Source: Trematomus loennbergii (taxonomy: Eukaryota > Chordata > Actinopteri > Perciformes > Nototheniidae). Taken from it: a DNA stretch of 64,000 nt. Below the pieces are notes generated by a model. That model saw only the letters and a program-made list of their open reading frames with translations, was not told the DNA's origin and searched no databases. Location of the stretch: NCBI GenBank assembly GCA_012861695.1, contig JAAOOA010001146.1, positions 1 through 64,000 of the forward strand, read 5' to 3'. Both the position numbers and the translations under genes were made by a program. Positions 53,445-64,000 of this stretch are shown piece by piece (position 1 is the first letter of the stretch; each line of letters opens with the position of its first letter).

Positions 53445-53457
53445 ATCCTCGTCGCAA
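53445..53457 (-). other. Candidate gypsy primer binding site
   Basis: Minus strand TTGCGACGAGGAT, six bases inside the 5' LTR, resembles the complement of a serine tRNA 3' end (TGGCGACGAGGAT) with one mismatch. Confidence 0.5.
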
Positions 53458-53463
53458 ATAATA

Positions 53464-53657
53464 TGTTGTGTCTTGTGATCAATAATTGTATGTCCACAAC
53501 ATAGGAGTAGATTTAACTGGTTTTACTTTGGTAACATGCTTCCGGGACTTCCTCGTGGGAACATGTACAACAGGCTCTTTTTAATACCAAGAGTGAGTTT
53601 GCCCCCTGCTGGACAAATGCAATAACATGTAATAATAACACAAGGTAAGATACCACA
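53464..53657 (-). repeat. 5' LTR of the gypsy element
   Basis: 194 bp, differing at about two bases from the 3' LTR. A 64-bp stub of the same LTR is at 21,715-21,778 in unit 2. Confidence 0.93.
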
Positions 53658-53870
53658 TCCAGAATGTGGCTTTTCTTTTAAAATCATATTGTGACATTCT
53701 TACTGAAGAGACTTGCAATTATTTGCTCTAGACTTCTGCTTTCAGACGTAGTTAATTATGAAGTTATATTAATTAATGATATAGTCTTAAAGTTACAACC
53801 GGCCCTTTGAGTGCAACCATAATGCTGATGTGGCCGTGATGAAATTGAGTTTGACACCCCTGCTTTAGAC

Positions 53871-54799
53871 CCTTTATCAGCACGTGCTGCAGGTAGTACA
53901 TCCTGAAGTAAAAGTACAAACACCACACTGTGAAAATACTCCATTATAATTATTACGGAAGAGCAAACCTACCAAAATAAATATATTTATAAAAATACAT
54001 ACATTGAATAATATGCTATTTAATTTACTGATTTAAATATTACCCATGCATGTAGGCACTAGTTGATTAAATGTGACATACATTGATACTTTAGTTTTAA
54101 TGTGCTTCTTTATTCACCTTTTCTTTTTAAATGTGTAAAAGCAAATAAAAACAAATACTTTGGATTAATTCAAATTGCGCGAGAATAATTAATAAAGAAA
54201 TCAATGAATAAATATGTTCAATAATAAATTAAACACATCTAAAATGTTACTTGATCAGGGATGCAAACTTGTCACCTTTCGGCGATATTCGCCGTTTTGA
54301 ATCCAAAATAGGTCGTTTGTGTGATTCATGTAGATCTGCAATAAAAATATTTTGGGGTATGGGGGGGGGGGTCTGGGACCGGAGAATCTGCGGGCCGCGA
54401 GCTGTTATGTGCCATCATGACACGCATGGTGTTCTTTTTTATATATTATAATGAAGCGCGAGCTGTGTGCTGGAGTCTTCCTGCCTGTCGGCTCTGCTCA
54501 TGGATGTATAATAAGGCTCTGCTGCTCCGGGATGAGGGTCTAGCTTCAGCAGCTACATGACCTACGGGTGCGTTCGTTAATATTAACTGTGCGGTCCGGA
54601 GTCACTGTGGCACAGACTGGACCGCTGGTGAACAGCTGTTAGAACGGGCCGTCAGGTGTTCAGAGCAGAGCTCCCTGTCGGAGCGGCAGAGCGTGATGTG
54701 CACTGAAAAGTGTTCCTGTCTCAATATTATCGTTGAGCTAGCTAACTAGCATACATTGTCACTATCTGCTAACGTTAGCTTTAGCCTTCGTTTTCAAAT
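53871..54799. other. Intron 1 DNA of zinc-finger copy 3, no gene
   Basis: AT-rich and then GC-rich non-coding DNA. At 54,490-54,525 a short CATGGATGTATAATAA lies between two GGCTCTGCT repeats. Confidence 0.5.
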
Positions 54800-55372
54800 A
54801 GTTTTAAAAGAGTAAAAGTAGAAGTACTCAGGTCTTGTACTTGAGTAAAAGTAGAAGTACTCAGGTCTTGTACTTGAGTAAAAGTAGAAGTAGAAGTTCT
54901 GCATTCAAAAATGTTCCTCAAGTAAAAGTAGAAAAGTATTCTCATCAAAATATAGTTAAAGTAGGACAGTAAAAGTAGTCGTTGTGCAGATTGGTCCATT
55001 TCAGAATAATATATAGATATGTTTTATAATGATTGATCATGAAAGTGTTCTCAAAGCTGGTAAAGGTGCAGCTTGTTTGAATGACTTTGTATACTGCCGG
55101 GTAGCTTGTGAATTTACTCCAGGTGGAAACTAAAGTCTGAGTTAACACTTGATTATATTTCACATCATTCACACATCTGTAAAGTAACTAAAGCTATTAA
55201 ATACATGTAGTGGAGTAGAAGTACACCATTACCTCTGAACTGTAGTGGAGTAGAAGAACAAAGTAGCAACACATTGAATACTTAAATAAAGTACAAGTAT
55301 CTCAAAATTGTACCCAAGTATAGTACTTGTTGAGTTTATGAACTTAGTTACTTTACACCACTGGCTATACAG
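54800..55372 (-). mobile_element. CAGTGGTG-type fish repeat, inverse copy
   Basis: Rich in AGTAAAAGTAGAAGTA and CAAGTACAA-like motifs and ends TTTACACCACTG at about 55,361. It is the same family as 8,722-9,960 read on the other strand. Confidence 0.7.
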
Positions 55373-55782
55373 ATAGAAAGACTAAGCCTGCACAGAGGCA
55401 TGAAAATACATTTTCAAAATGCTCAACAGTGCTGCCAAAATTATAAACTGACTGCTACACAATTCAAATAAATGCTTTTATACATTTCTATTGGCGTTTC
55501 TGTTAATTAACTGCTTTAGTTGTTCTGACTGCTAAAATCCTTGTTATTCCTCATTTTAAAGCCGATATCCGTGGGGTCGGGGGGCTCGGATCCTTGTCAC
55601 CTTTTTCATATCCCTGCTTGATAAGAATAGGGGAACTCGTACAAATGTCATTAAGTCATTCAAACGTTAATATAAATTAATGTAAAATCTCAATCAATCA
55701 ATTATTGCCAACATGTATTTATAATATATTCTGTGTATATATAATAATATATATTATATATATAATATATTTTAGAGAGATA

Positions 55783-56331
55783 TACACTAGTATTAGACGC
55801 AGTCAAAGTTTGGACACATCTTGTCATTCGAAGATTTTTATTTATTTAAATGGTTCTACTTTGTAGATTTATACTGAAGACGTTCAAAACTATAAAAGAA
55901 CACATGGAATTATCTAGTAAACAAAAAAGTGTTAAAAATCCAGAATATGATTTATATTTTGCTGGCTACTGCAGAATGCTGTGGTAGCCATGCTGGTTAA
56001 GGGTGCCTTGAATTCTGAATAAATCACCAACAGTGACACCAGCAAAGCCCCCCCCCCACCACCATCTCACCTCCTCCTCCATGCTTCACAGTGGGAACCA
56101 CTCATGCAGAAACCTCGCTCACCTCTCTGCGTCTCACAAAGACACAGAGGTTGGAACCAAAAATCTCTAATTTGGACTCATCAGACCAAAGTAATAATAA
56201 ATTAATAATACATTTAATTTATATAGCGCTTCTCATCTGCCAAGACAAATCTCGAAGCAAATTTGAAGTACAGATTTCCACTGGTCTAATGTCCAGTCCT
56301 TGTGTTTCTTGGCCCACACAATTCTCTTCTT
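55783..56331 (-). mobile_element. Tc1-like transposon, 3' half
   Basis: It has an inverted-repeat end (GCAGTCAAAGTTTGGACAC) near 55,798-55,816. Coding remains on the minus strand include KHGGGGE-like and FRIQGTLNQHGYHSI-like segments of the catalytic domain, then the DESK-region piece shared with unit 2 (22,413-22,646). The matching N-terminal part lies at 58,569-59,106, separated by later insertions. Confidence 0.75.
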
Positions 56332-56339
56332 CTTGTTGT

Positions 56340-57022
56340 CATGGGCGGCGCCAGGATTTTTTTGCTGCAGTAGCTTAGCAGTTGCTATATGACAGCACGG
56401 CGTTGCTAGTTCATTTTCAAAAATAAACAAACAATACCAGTGGGCCAAGCATGAGCCTGTTCATATTGTAGCGTTCACCGCTATTCAAGATCACAGATCA
56501 CAAGCCTTCAATGTCAAAAACGTTCTCTTTATTTTATGGTATTGACGGCCACAGCCACGCCTTACAGAGCCAATCAATAGTATAACACTCATTATGACTT
56601 TTCCCCACACTCGAACACAACTCCTACCGTCTCGTACTCCCTCCACACACACCGGAAAACGCACACACACACCTGGAAGGGGCGGTCTCTCCCTAACTCC
56701 CACCAACAACATTACCGAAATAACTTTACAAATGTACTAAACTGTGCACATCTGATAACTGAAATAACTATTTACTTGGACACCGCTACAATATTATCAT
56801 TAATATTTACATTAAAACATTCCTTTGACACTTATAACATTACTTTGCAAGGTAAGCACAACCAAAATAAGTTTGTAAAAGCAGAATTTGAACACTGTTT
56901 CTGTGCTCCTACAATATTTGTGTATAATACCATTACACCCTAAGCGTACACAATAGCGATCGTTCTCTGTTTCAACTGGCATGCTGTGGCATTTAACCTA
57001 ATCACCACACCGCAAACAGACA

Positions 57023-57088
<66 letters not shown>

Positions 57089-57375
57089 GTTGTCCGGCTG
57101 GACCGGCTCCGTTGGAGATCGCGGCCGTTTACGCTGACTTGTGAGAAATCTTTCCATTTTCGATCTGTGTTCACATACTGAGAATTATAACAACATTAGC
57201 CAAGTAACAGTTCGCGCTTTAACTTACAATGACCCCTGATAGATCTCGCGAGAATGTGTATAAATATATATATAGATACATTTTCATAACAAAACAATGG
57301 GGTTGCTAAGCCGTTGCTAGGCCAATTGTTGGAGTTGCTATAGCAACTCCGAGCTACCCCCTGGCGCCGCCCCTG
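56340..57375. mobile_element. hAT-type non-autonomous element (1.0 kb)
   Basis: Ends CATGGGCGGCGCCAGG and CCTGGCGCCGCCCCTG are inverted with one mismatch and flanked by the exact 8-bp repeat CTTGTTGT at 56,332-56,339 and 57,376-57,383. Unit 2 has the empty site near 22,630. It contains a long (CA)n and no transposase. Confidence 0.9.
57024..57086. repeat. (CA)n microsatellite
   Basis: About 31 CA repeats, the longest run in the window, inside the hAT element. Confidence 0.95.
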
Positions 57376-57401
57376 CTTGTTGTTCATCCTCAGCAGGGTA
57401 G

Positions 57402-58072
57402 GATTTTCACCGACGGCCATGCCGTCATTGCCCCTCGGTCTGGCCGTGAAGCCCCGAAAATAATTGTACGTCCTACGGCCACCATGGCCTGTGTGCCCCT
57501 GATACTGTTAACATTTCGAAGTTACTTTAAAAGCGTCAGAACAGTGGTTTCTGAACTGCATTATGCTGCGTTCACAACGGACGAGATGCGAATATTCTCA
57601 TCGCTCTAACCGCTGGAGTTTCACCGCGGCTGTCAGCTGTGTTTACTCCTGTCATTCAAACAGGACGCGCTGGAGAGGGGGCGGGGCTTATATCCATGTA
57701 AATACTGTGGTGGAAACCAACTACGACAAAATTAACCTATTTGACCGTGATTTAATTGTAATACACGTTTCAAAATGATGCCGAAGTAACTACATACTGA
57801 CAACGGTTAGTAAAAACCATGCTTTGACAAGTGTGCAGACAAGACGGCAGGCGAAAAACTTTTAAATGCGTGTTCTCTGAATGGAGCGATCTCCATTCGA
57901 TCAGATCAGAAACTAACATGTATCTGCTCCGTCCAAACTCACAACAACGTCCTAAAGACAGAATTAAAGCAGCGACTGTATTCATCATGACACAGACAGT
58001 CTGTGGTTTGTACATGTTTAACTTCTGTCTAGTTTCTGAACAGATATGAGGAGCAGTGAGGAGTTGATTAAA

Positions 58073-58107
<35 letters not shown>

Positions 58108-58568
58108 TTGCATTTCAAAGTATTGCTTGTTCATACAGTTGAATGTTTGAGCTTCACTGTGCACTGCTGAATGATGTATGTGCAGAGTTGGACCCTTGAA
58201 GGCTGTTTATTCTGCTCTGAAATGGAATATATTTGTTACATCTTAATAGAATTTTAGATTTTTTGATTTGATTTTTTGATTTGTGAATGGGAGAAGTATT
58301 TGAAAAAATACCAAACACTAATTATTCATTTCATTTTATATACGGTAATACTAAGGAGGCATAGGCCTTTATGATGATATAATGTTTGACATTATTGATA
58401 TTAAAAAAGTGATTTGTTTTCCATGTCATTCATGTGTTTTTCTTATCAGAAAGTGAAGTTATTTATTTGTAAGCTCCAAATCCAAATGTTTCCCTCAATG
58501 GCCTTTGTGCCCTGAAAAAATGTGTGACACCAAAGGCCAAATGGCCTTGCCCCTAAAATGACGAAAAT
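57402..58568. mobile_element. Segment interrupting the Tc1 element, unit 3 copy
   Basis: Homologous to 22,647-23,785, with (CA)n at 58,074-58,105. Non-coding. Its right junction is shifted here because part of the Tc1 N-terminal region is deleted. Confidence 0.55.
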
Positions 58569-59106
58569 GGTTTTTGCGACTGCACTTGAGGATACTTTCA
58601 AAGTTCTTGACATTTTCCGGATCGACTGGCCTTCATTTCTTAAAGTGATGATGGACGGTCGCTTCTCTTTACTGGGTTGAGTGGTTCTTGCTATAATATG
58701 GATTACAACAGCGGTCAAATAGGGCTTTCCACTGTGCACTAACTCTACCTTTGCTCAACACAACTGATGGTCTCAAACACATTAAGAAGGCAAGTCATTC
58801 CACACATTGACTCTTGACAAGGCACACGTGTTCATTGAAAACCATTCCAGGTGACGACCTCATGAAGCTGACTGAGAGAAGCCAAGAGTGTGCAAAGCTG
58901 TCATCAAGGCAAAAGGGGGCTACTTTGAAGAATCTAAAATAAAAATCATATTCTTGATTTTTTTAACACTTTTTTGTTCACTAGATAATTCCATATGTGT
59001 TCTTTCATAGTTTTGATGTCTTCAGTATTAATCTATAAAGTAGAAACACATTTAAATAAACAAAAAACATTGAGAAGGTGTTCAAACTTTTGACTGGTAC
59101 TGTATA
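58569..59106 (-). mobile_element. Tc1-like transposon, 5' part, unit 3 copy (shortened)
   Basis: Keeps the helix-turn-helix block (SIRKMSRTLKVSSSAVAKTI) and the terminal repeat near 59,106. It lacks about 0.27 kb present in units 1 and 2. Confidence 0.78.
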
Positions 59107-59327
59107 TAAAAAAACACACATATTTTAATATTGAGCAGGTTCCCTCATCTATAATCATTTATACAAGCGCAACTTTGAACATGTACAGCAGTAAAATGCA
59201 ACATACACAATAATCAAGAAACAACATAAATGAAACACTCACAGGGAACATTTTACTGCACCGTCATTACTTTTACATAAGAAGGTGCCGTCAAATGTTC
59301 TGTTAATACTTGCATACTTTTACTTAA

Positions 59328-59815
59328 AGGGGACCTATCATGCAACATGCACTTTGGCGTCTTTTATACATGAATATGTGTCCCCGGTGTTCCAGGGAAC
59401 TCACCAAGTGTCAGAAAACACAACCCTCTCTATTTTCCTCCATACCCAAATCTCTAAAAAAGGGGCTGCAACGGATCTGATAAAAACTGATCCAGATTTG
59501 AACACTGTCCTGACGTCAGGACAGTGGCGCTACGGCTATTGGGCCAACTCCACCAATCAGGAGGAGACAGCCACGGCCATTGCCGTTCGAAAGCGCTGGA
59601 GACGCTGTAGTACATATGCCAGGCCTGTAGATGGTGCTGTTCTCACAGAATCAGCCCTTGCAAAAACAGAGCTAACATATTTCAAATTGAGCGAAATGAG
59701 TCATGGCTAAAATGCATGATCTGTTTGGTATTTAAAAAAAAAAAAAAGTATAAATATGCCTTATATAGGTATGGTCCTACACTATATTATTCAAATATAG
59801 CATGATAGGTCCACT
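59328..59815. mobile_element. TTAA-flanked non-autonomous DNA transposon (488 bp)
   Basis: Ends AGGGGACCTATCATGC and GCATGATAGGTCCACT are inverted and flanked by TTAA at 59,324-59,327 and 59,816-59,819. Units 1 (near 1,673) and 2 (near 24,813) have the empty TTAA site. The 141-codon frame crossing it is a by-product. Confidence 0.9.
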
Positions 59816-60176
59816 TTAAATAAGGTTTGAATGCAGGATTTAAATTTGTAACAGAGTATTGTAATTCTATACTGTAGGCGTAGTGTATCTGTGAACGATC
59901 CCAAATACAATTCCTTGTTTACATTGCAGCTAGTGCTACGCCAGAAGAAAAAACCCTTTTTCATTTTGAACTGGAAGTGGAAAGGGGCTGGGCTACATGA
60001 GGTGACTTGAGCCAACACAAATACACAATAGGTGGGACTAAGAAAGATAATGTGAAAATATAAAAACAAAGGCATTAATTAGGGCTGCAAAATGTCTCCC
60101 ATTGTAATGGTGATGAGATTTTTAAATGCTAACACTTAACAGTTTGTTCTGACTGTGTGTTTCCTGTTTCCTGCAG

Positions 60177-61696
60177 ACGTCCAGCAGCTGGTGGTGGTTA
60201 AAGAAGAGCTTCTCCCTGACCAGCAGGAGTTGAGCACCAGTCTGGACCAGGAGGACCAGAGCCCCGCCCGCACATTAAGCAGGAACAGGAGGAACTCAGG
60301 ATCAGTCAGGAGGGAGAGCAGCTTCAGGAGCTGGAGGAGGCTGATATCACCAAGTCCACTTTCACTCCTGACCCTGTGAAGAGTGAAGATGATCAAGAGA
60401 AACCTCAGTCCTCTCAGCCTCATCAAAGACAAACTGAACACATGGAAACAGAAGCTGATGGAGAGGACTGTGGAGGACCAGAACCAGCCAGGAGCTCAGA
60501 TCCAGAGAGCAGTTTACAACCAAAGACTGAGGACGACACTGAAGACTCTTCTGAACCTGACACTGGAGACTCTTCTGAACCTGACACTGAAGACTCTTCT
60601 GAACCTGACACTGAAGACTCTTCTGAACCTGACACTGGAGACTCTTCTGAACCTGACACTGAAGACAGTGCTGATTGGAAGGAGACCACAGAACCTGCAT
60701 CAGGCTCAAACTCACTGAAAAATAGACATGAATCTGTCAGTGATCCACGACGTAGTGCTGAAAATAAACCATTCGGCTGCTCAGTCCGTAAGAAAGCTTT
60801 TTCACGGAGTGGACATTTAAAGCAACACATGATAATCCACACAGGAGAGAAACCACACAGCTGCTCAGTCTGTAAGAAGCTTTTTCACGGAGTGGACATT
60901 TAAAGCAACACATGATAATCCACACAGGAGAGAAACCACACAGCTGCTCAGTCTGTAAGAAAGCGTTTTCACAGAGTGGAAGTTTAAAGGAACACATGAG
61001 AATCCACACAGGAGAGAAACCACACAGCTGCTCAGTCTGTAAGAAAGCTTTTTCACAGAGTGGAAGTTTAAAGGAACACATGATAATCCACACAGGAGAG
61101 AAACCACACAGCTGCTCAGTCTGTAAGAAAGCTTTTTCACAGAGTGGAAGTTTAAAGGAACACATGAGAATCCACACAGGAGAGAAACCACACAGCTGCT
61201 CAGTCTGTAAGAAAGCTTTTTCACAGAGTGGAAGTTTAAAGGAACACATGAGAATCCACACAGGAGAGAAATCACACAGCTGCTCAGTCTGTAAGAAAGC
61301 TTTTTTACGGAGTGGATGTTTAAAGGAACACTTCTTAATCCACACAAGAGAGAAACCACACAGCTGCTCAGTCTGTAAGAAAGCTTTTTCACATAGTGGA
61401 CATTTCAAGTCACACATGATAATCCACACAGGAGAGAAATCACACAGCTGCTCAGTCTGTAAGAAAGCTTTTTACGGAGTGGATGTTTAAAGGAACACAT
61501 GATAATCCACACAAGAGAGAAATCACACAGCTGCTCAGTCTGTAAGAAAGCTTTTTCACGGAGTGGATGTTTAAAGATACACATGAGAATCCACACAGGA
61601 GAGAAACCACACAGCTGCTCAGTCTGTAAGAAAGCTTTTTCACAGAGTGTATGTTTAAAGAGACACATGAGAAGCCACACAGGAGAGAAAAAATAG
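60177..61696 (+). pseudogene. C2H2 zinc-finger gene copy 3, exon 2 (11 fingers, three single-base breaks)
   Basis: The acceptor ends at 60,176, phase 1. The exon encodes a [10 protein letters not shown] linker, an acidic region with five [12 protein letters not shown] units (about 60,541-60,660) and 11 C2H2 fingers from 60,778. The stop is TAG at 61,694-61,696. Finger 1 lost a zinc ligand (CSVR for CSVC). Fingers 3-6 share the same contact residues (QSGSLKE). Others carry RSGHLKQ, RSGCLKE, HSGHFKS, RSGCLKI and QSVCLKR. It should bind DNA in the nucleus, with a target set by residues -1, 3 and 6 of each finger. The frame is broken by one-base losses near 60,256, 60,877 and 61,473 only. Because the breaks are so few, this copy could be a functional gene with assembly errors. 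Confidence 0.85.
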
Positions 61697-63340
61697 ATCT
61701 GCAAAGTTTGTGACAAAAGATTTAAATGGCGTAATCATTGAAAAAGACACAAGAGTGTTGGTAAGGGAATACATTTGTCTATTTTGTATCCTGATGATCT
61801 GATGCCGTTACATGTAATACGTTACTCCCTCAGCCTGTTTTCACCCACCTGCAACCGTTTCGCTAATAATCACAAATGTTCATTTCTTCGACCCCTTGAC
61901 TCGACTATTTCTTGTTTAATAATCGTTACATCTCCTCAGGACCAAGTTCCCGTGTCCTGCCCTTCACCTGCTGATCACCCACTGCTCATTTAAGGTGGAC
62001 TCACCTTTACAAGGGACCAGCTAGTGTTAGTGTCTTAATGCAAACGTTTTGTAAAGTGATGCTAGACCATCAACGTGCTGTTGGGTTGTGTGCTCTCTGC
62101 AGGACGGGGTCTGCACTCAAAGATTGTTTATGGTATGAGAGCTTCATTCTGTTTTGTTGTCTAAACAACGCCAACAGAGTGATACGTCTTCTTTCCTGCA
62201 GATGGCATACATGTTACATCATCCAGTTCAACTGTCATCCACATATTAGTGATTCAAAACAGCAATGTGTGAGATATGGCTAGTAATTGACTATTTCAAC
62301 AGAATGTGAAGAGGTTACAGTCTTGAGGCCATGTCCAATATGTTTATGTTTTGTTTGATTAAATCTACTGAAATGAGCATTCAATGACTAAATTATTCTT
62401 AATTACTGTCATTACATCATGGGTTTGCATTGCAATATTAGAACGCATAAAACCCAACTTTATTTCTTCCAAGTTGCGGGTGTTCATTGTTTAGAAGTCC
62501 GCTGTGTTTCATCCAAGCGTCCACTTCGTGCTCCGATAATGCTGAAAGTATCTGTTGTATGCTTTACCTGCTCCAGTAACAAAAGTGTAATTCACTGGAC
62601 AGAGACAAGAGATAGTGGATGGATCCAGAGGAGAACCAGAAGATAGTCCGTATAGAGCCTTCAGGTTCTGAAAATGATCAGGGATAGAGCTAGAAAAAAA
62701 TTCCAAAAACCTGAATAGAGCTAGAAGATAGCCAGAACAAAGCCAAGAAAGACCCAGTAGGAAGACAGGAAGGAGCCACAAGAGTTTGTATTCTTTATTT
62801 TTTAATATTCAAGCTCTTCTCTTAAGATATTATAACTTCTCAACATGTATCCTTTTATGCATTAAAAAAACCTTACATTTTTGCTGCCAATTATTGAGAT
62901 TGTTTCACAGCTTTATCTTAAATATTTAGACTTTTTTTCTATACGTATAGATTACATAGGATGAACAGCACGATCCACTCAGCTGGATTCTGCCCAATCG
63001 GCTCAAAATGCATGCAAACATCTGGCTTTATCCATACTCCTGCAGTTGTATTGTTCTGGATTCATAGTGAAGTGTATTAGATGTTCTGCACTCTTATTGT
63101 TATGTATTTAATATAAAGTGAAATACCCATAAAGTCAGAAAAGAAAAGAGTCTCACTTAAGGAAAAAGGTTCTTCATTGCACATAAACATGGTCAAATAT
63201 TTAAAGTTGTGACCAGATGGTGTCGCCCTAATCCGTGTATCGACGGTCCATTTGTTTTTCTTTATTACACAAGTTAGCGGAAGAGCATCTGAGAGGCCTT
63301 TTTGTTTTTGTTGTTTTACCTTACTAAAAGGTCTAATGCT
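61697..63340. other. 3' flank of zinc-finger copy 3, no gene seen
   Basis: Conserved with 26,354-28,003. It contains the remnant finger after the stop and non-coding DNA. Confidence 0.7.
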
Positions 63341-63344
63341 GTTT

Positions 63345-64000
63345 AGCCGCGTTCACACCGGAGTACTTTCACCGTACTTTTCACGTTTTAGTTCCGTGAG
63401 TACCCCTTATGTCGCGTTCACACCAAAAATCGTACTTAATCTCGGGTACTTTTACCCCCATTTTTAGAGCCAGCTCAGAGAGCGTACTTTTCTGGGTGCA
63501 AAGTGCCCCAAAAGTGCCCCCAGTTCTGATTGGCTGGGCGAATTGCAAACCACGCCCGTACAACTCTGAAAATGTTGTGTGGAGACGCCATTGTTTTTCC
63601 TCGCTACAAAAACACAACGCTCCGTGCGTTGTGTTTGTTTTTGAAAGCAGTTATGGCAAGCATCAAGAAATGATGAGGAGGTGTCGGCGCTTCTGGAGAT
63701 CTACGCCGAGGAGGCGACCCAGGGAATTCTACTGAAGCCAGTTCGGTAGCTTTCACTCGACCTGGGAATTGTGCACAGCCGGCTAAATATAAAGAAACTC
63801 AGGACTACAAACGGCGGATTCAGTGGCCAACGATGACTACCACGACGAAGGTAAAATCAACTACATGCACTGGGGTTTTAATCTGCACAATAATGGTCTC
63901 AGATGTACTTTTATTTGCTCAGTAGATCAAGCTAGCCATGCTTGCCAGAATAGGCTAACACTGGCCCCGAGCTAGCTACATCTAGCTAGCTAGATATTCT
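63345..64000 (+). mobile_element. Probable second Harbinger-like element, cut by the window edge
   Basis: Homology between units 2 and 3 stops at 63,340 and is followed by TTAGCCGCGTTCACACC, a terminal-repeat-like start. A frame near 63,667-63,745 encodes NDEEVSALLEIYAEEATQGI, similar to the start of a Myb/SANT-like Harbinger protein, and is then stopped by TAG. Upstream the ATG at 63,653 is out of frame by one base. The right end is not visible. Confidence 0.45.

Larger units (their letters stand above)
39323..53657 (-). mobile_element. Ty3/gypsy (Mag-like) retrotransposon, unit 3 copy, with nested insert
   Basis: Two 194-bp LTRs (39,323-39,516 and 53,464-53,657) differ at about two positions. 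They are flanked by the 5-bp duplication TCCAG at 39,318-39,322 and 53,658-53,662. Without the insert at 40,141-49,258 the element is about 5.2 kb. The order on the minus strand is LTR, primer site, leader, gag, protease, RT, RNase H, integrase, polypurine tract, LTR. Confidence 0.93.
39020..53862. mobile_element. hAT-type element (outermost layer of the nest)
   Basis: The left end is CAGGGGTGTCAAACTCA and the right end TGAGTTTGACACCCCTG (weaker just inside). They are flanked by an exact 8-bp duplication CTTTAGAC at 39,012-39,019 and 53,863-53,870. Without the gypsy insert it is about 0.5 kb (39,020-39,322 and 53,663-53,862) and codes for nothing, so it was a non-autonomous hAT. Confidence 0.9.
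35507..63340 (+). repeat. Tandem unit 3 of the zinc-finger segmental duplication
   Basis: Homologous to unit 2 from the C-run and hAT end at 35,507 to 63,340. It is longer because it keeps the nested transposon block and gained later insertions. Confidence 0.85.

Noticed and set aside
59285..59710. A 141-codon open frame
   Set aside because: It lies across the TTAA-flanked element that is absent from units 1 and 2, has no domain and starts in flanking DNA.

Overview
The window is repeat-dense DNA from a teleost fish, probably a percomorph-type species (inference). Evidence for this is an N-terminal exon of the MSKVQ type joined to C2H2 fingers with HTGEKPH linkers, a Mag-like Ty3/gypsy element, Tc1-like elements, PIF/Harbinger and hAT elements, L2- and Nimb-like LINE pieces and long (CA)n tracts. 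Genes are split by introns with GT/AG junctions, and nothing looks bacterial or viral-episomal.

The main structure is a direct tandem array of three copies of a large unit carrying a C2H2 zinc-finger gene. Unit 1 (1-5,577) is cut by the window edge and keeps only the last exon (2,034-3,208). Unit 2 (about 10,067-28,003) has exon 1 at 11,056-11,248 and exon 2 at 25,169-26,353. Unit 3 (about 35,507-63,340) has exon 1 at 38,828-38,942 and exon 2 at 60,177-61,696. Intron 1 is swollen to about 14 kb and 21 kb by transposons. The exon 2 copies have 8, 8 and 11 fingers. All carry frameshifts: unit 3 needs only three single-base corrections, units 1 and 2 many more.

Intron 1 of unit 3 holds a five-level nest. 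A hAT-type element (39,020-53,862, 8-bp TSD) contains a Mag-like Ty3/gypsy element (39,323-53,657, 194-bp LTRs, 5-bp TSD). That contains a TIR element of unknown superfamily (40,141-49,258, 3-bp repeat). That contains part of a second LTR element with a tRNA-Ser-type primer site and no visible pol (40,572-48,598). That in turn contains a nearly intact two-gene PIF/Harbinger transposon (40,755-44,874, TSD TTA). Unit 2 keeps a rearranged version of this nest (11,842-21,778).

Between units 1 and 2 (5,578-10,066) are inverted-repeat elements, a Nimb-like LINE ORF2 fragment and a TTAA-flanked element. Between units 2 and 3 (28,004-35,506) are an L2-like LINE end, LINE tails and an orphan alpha-tubulin exon split by a 1.3-kb transposon. 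The right edge (from about 63,345) enters a probable second Harbinger-like element.

Comparing the three units gives empty sites that confirm several insertions: 4,434-5,537, 40,755-44,874, 56,340-57,375 and 59,328-59,815. No operon-like or defence system is visible. The biology on display is co-amplification of a fast-evolving zinc-finger gene with the transposons that fill its intron.
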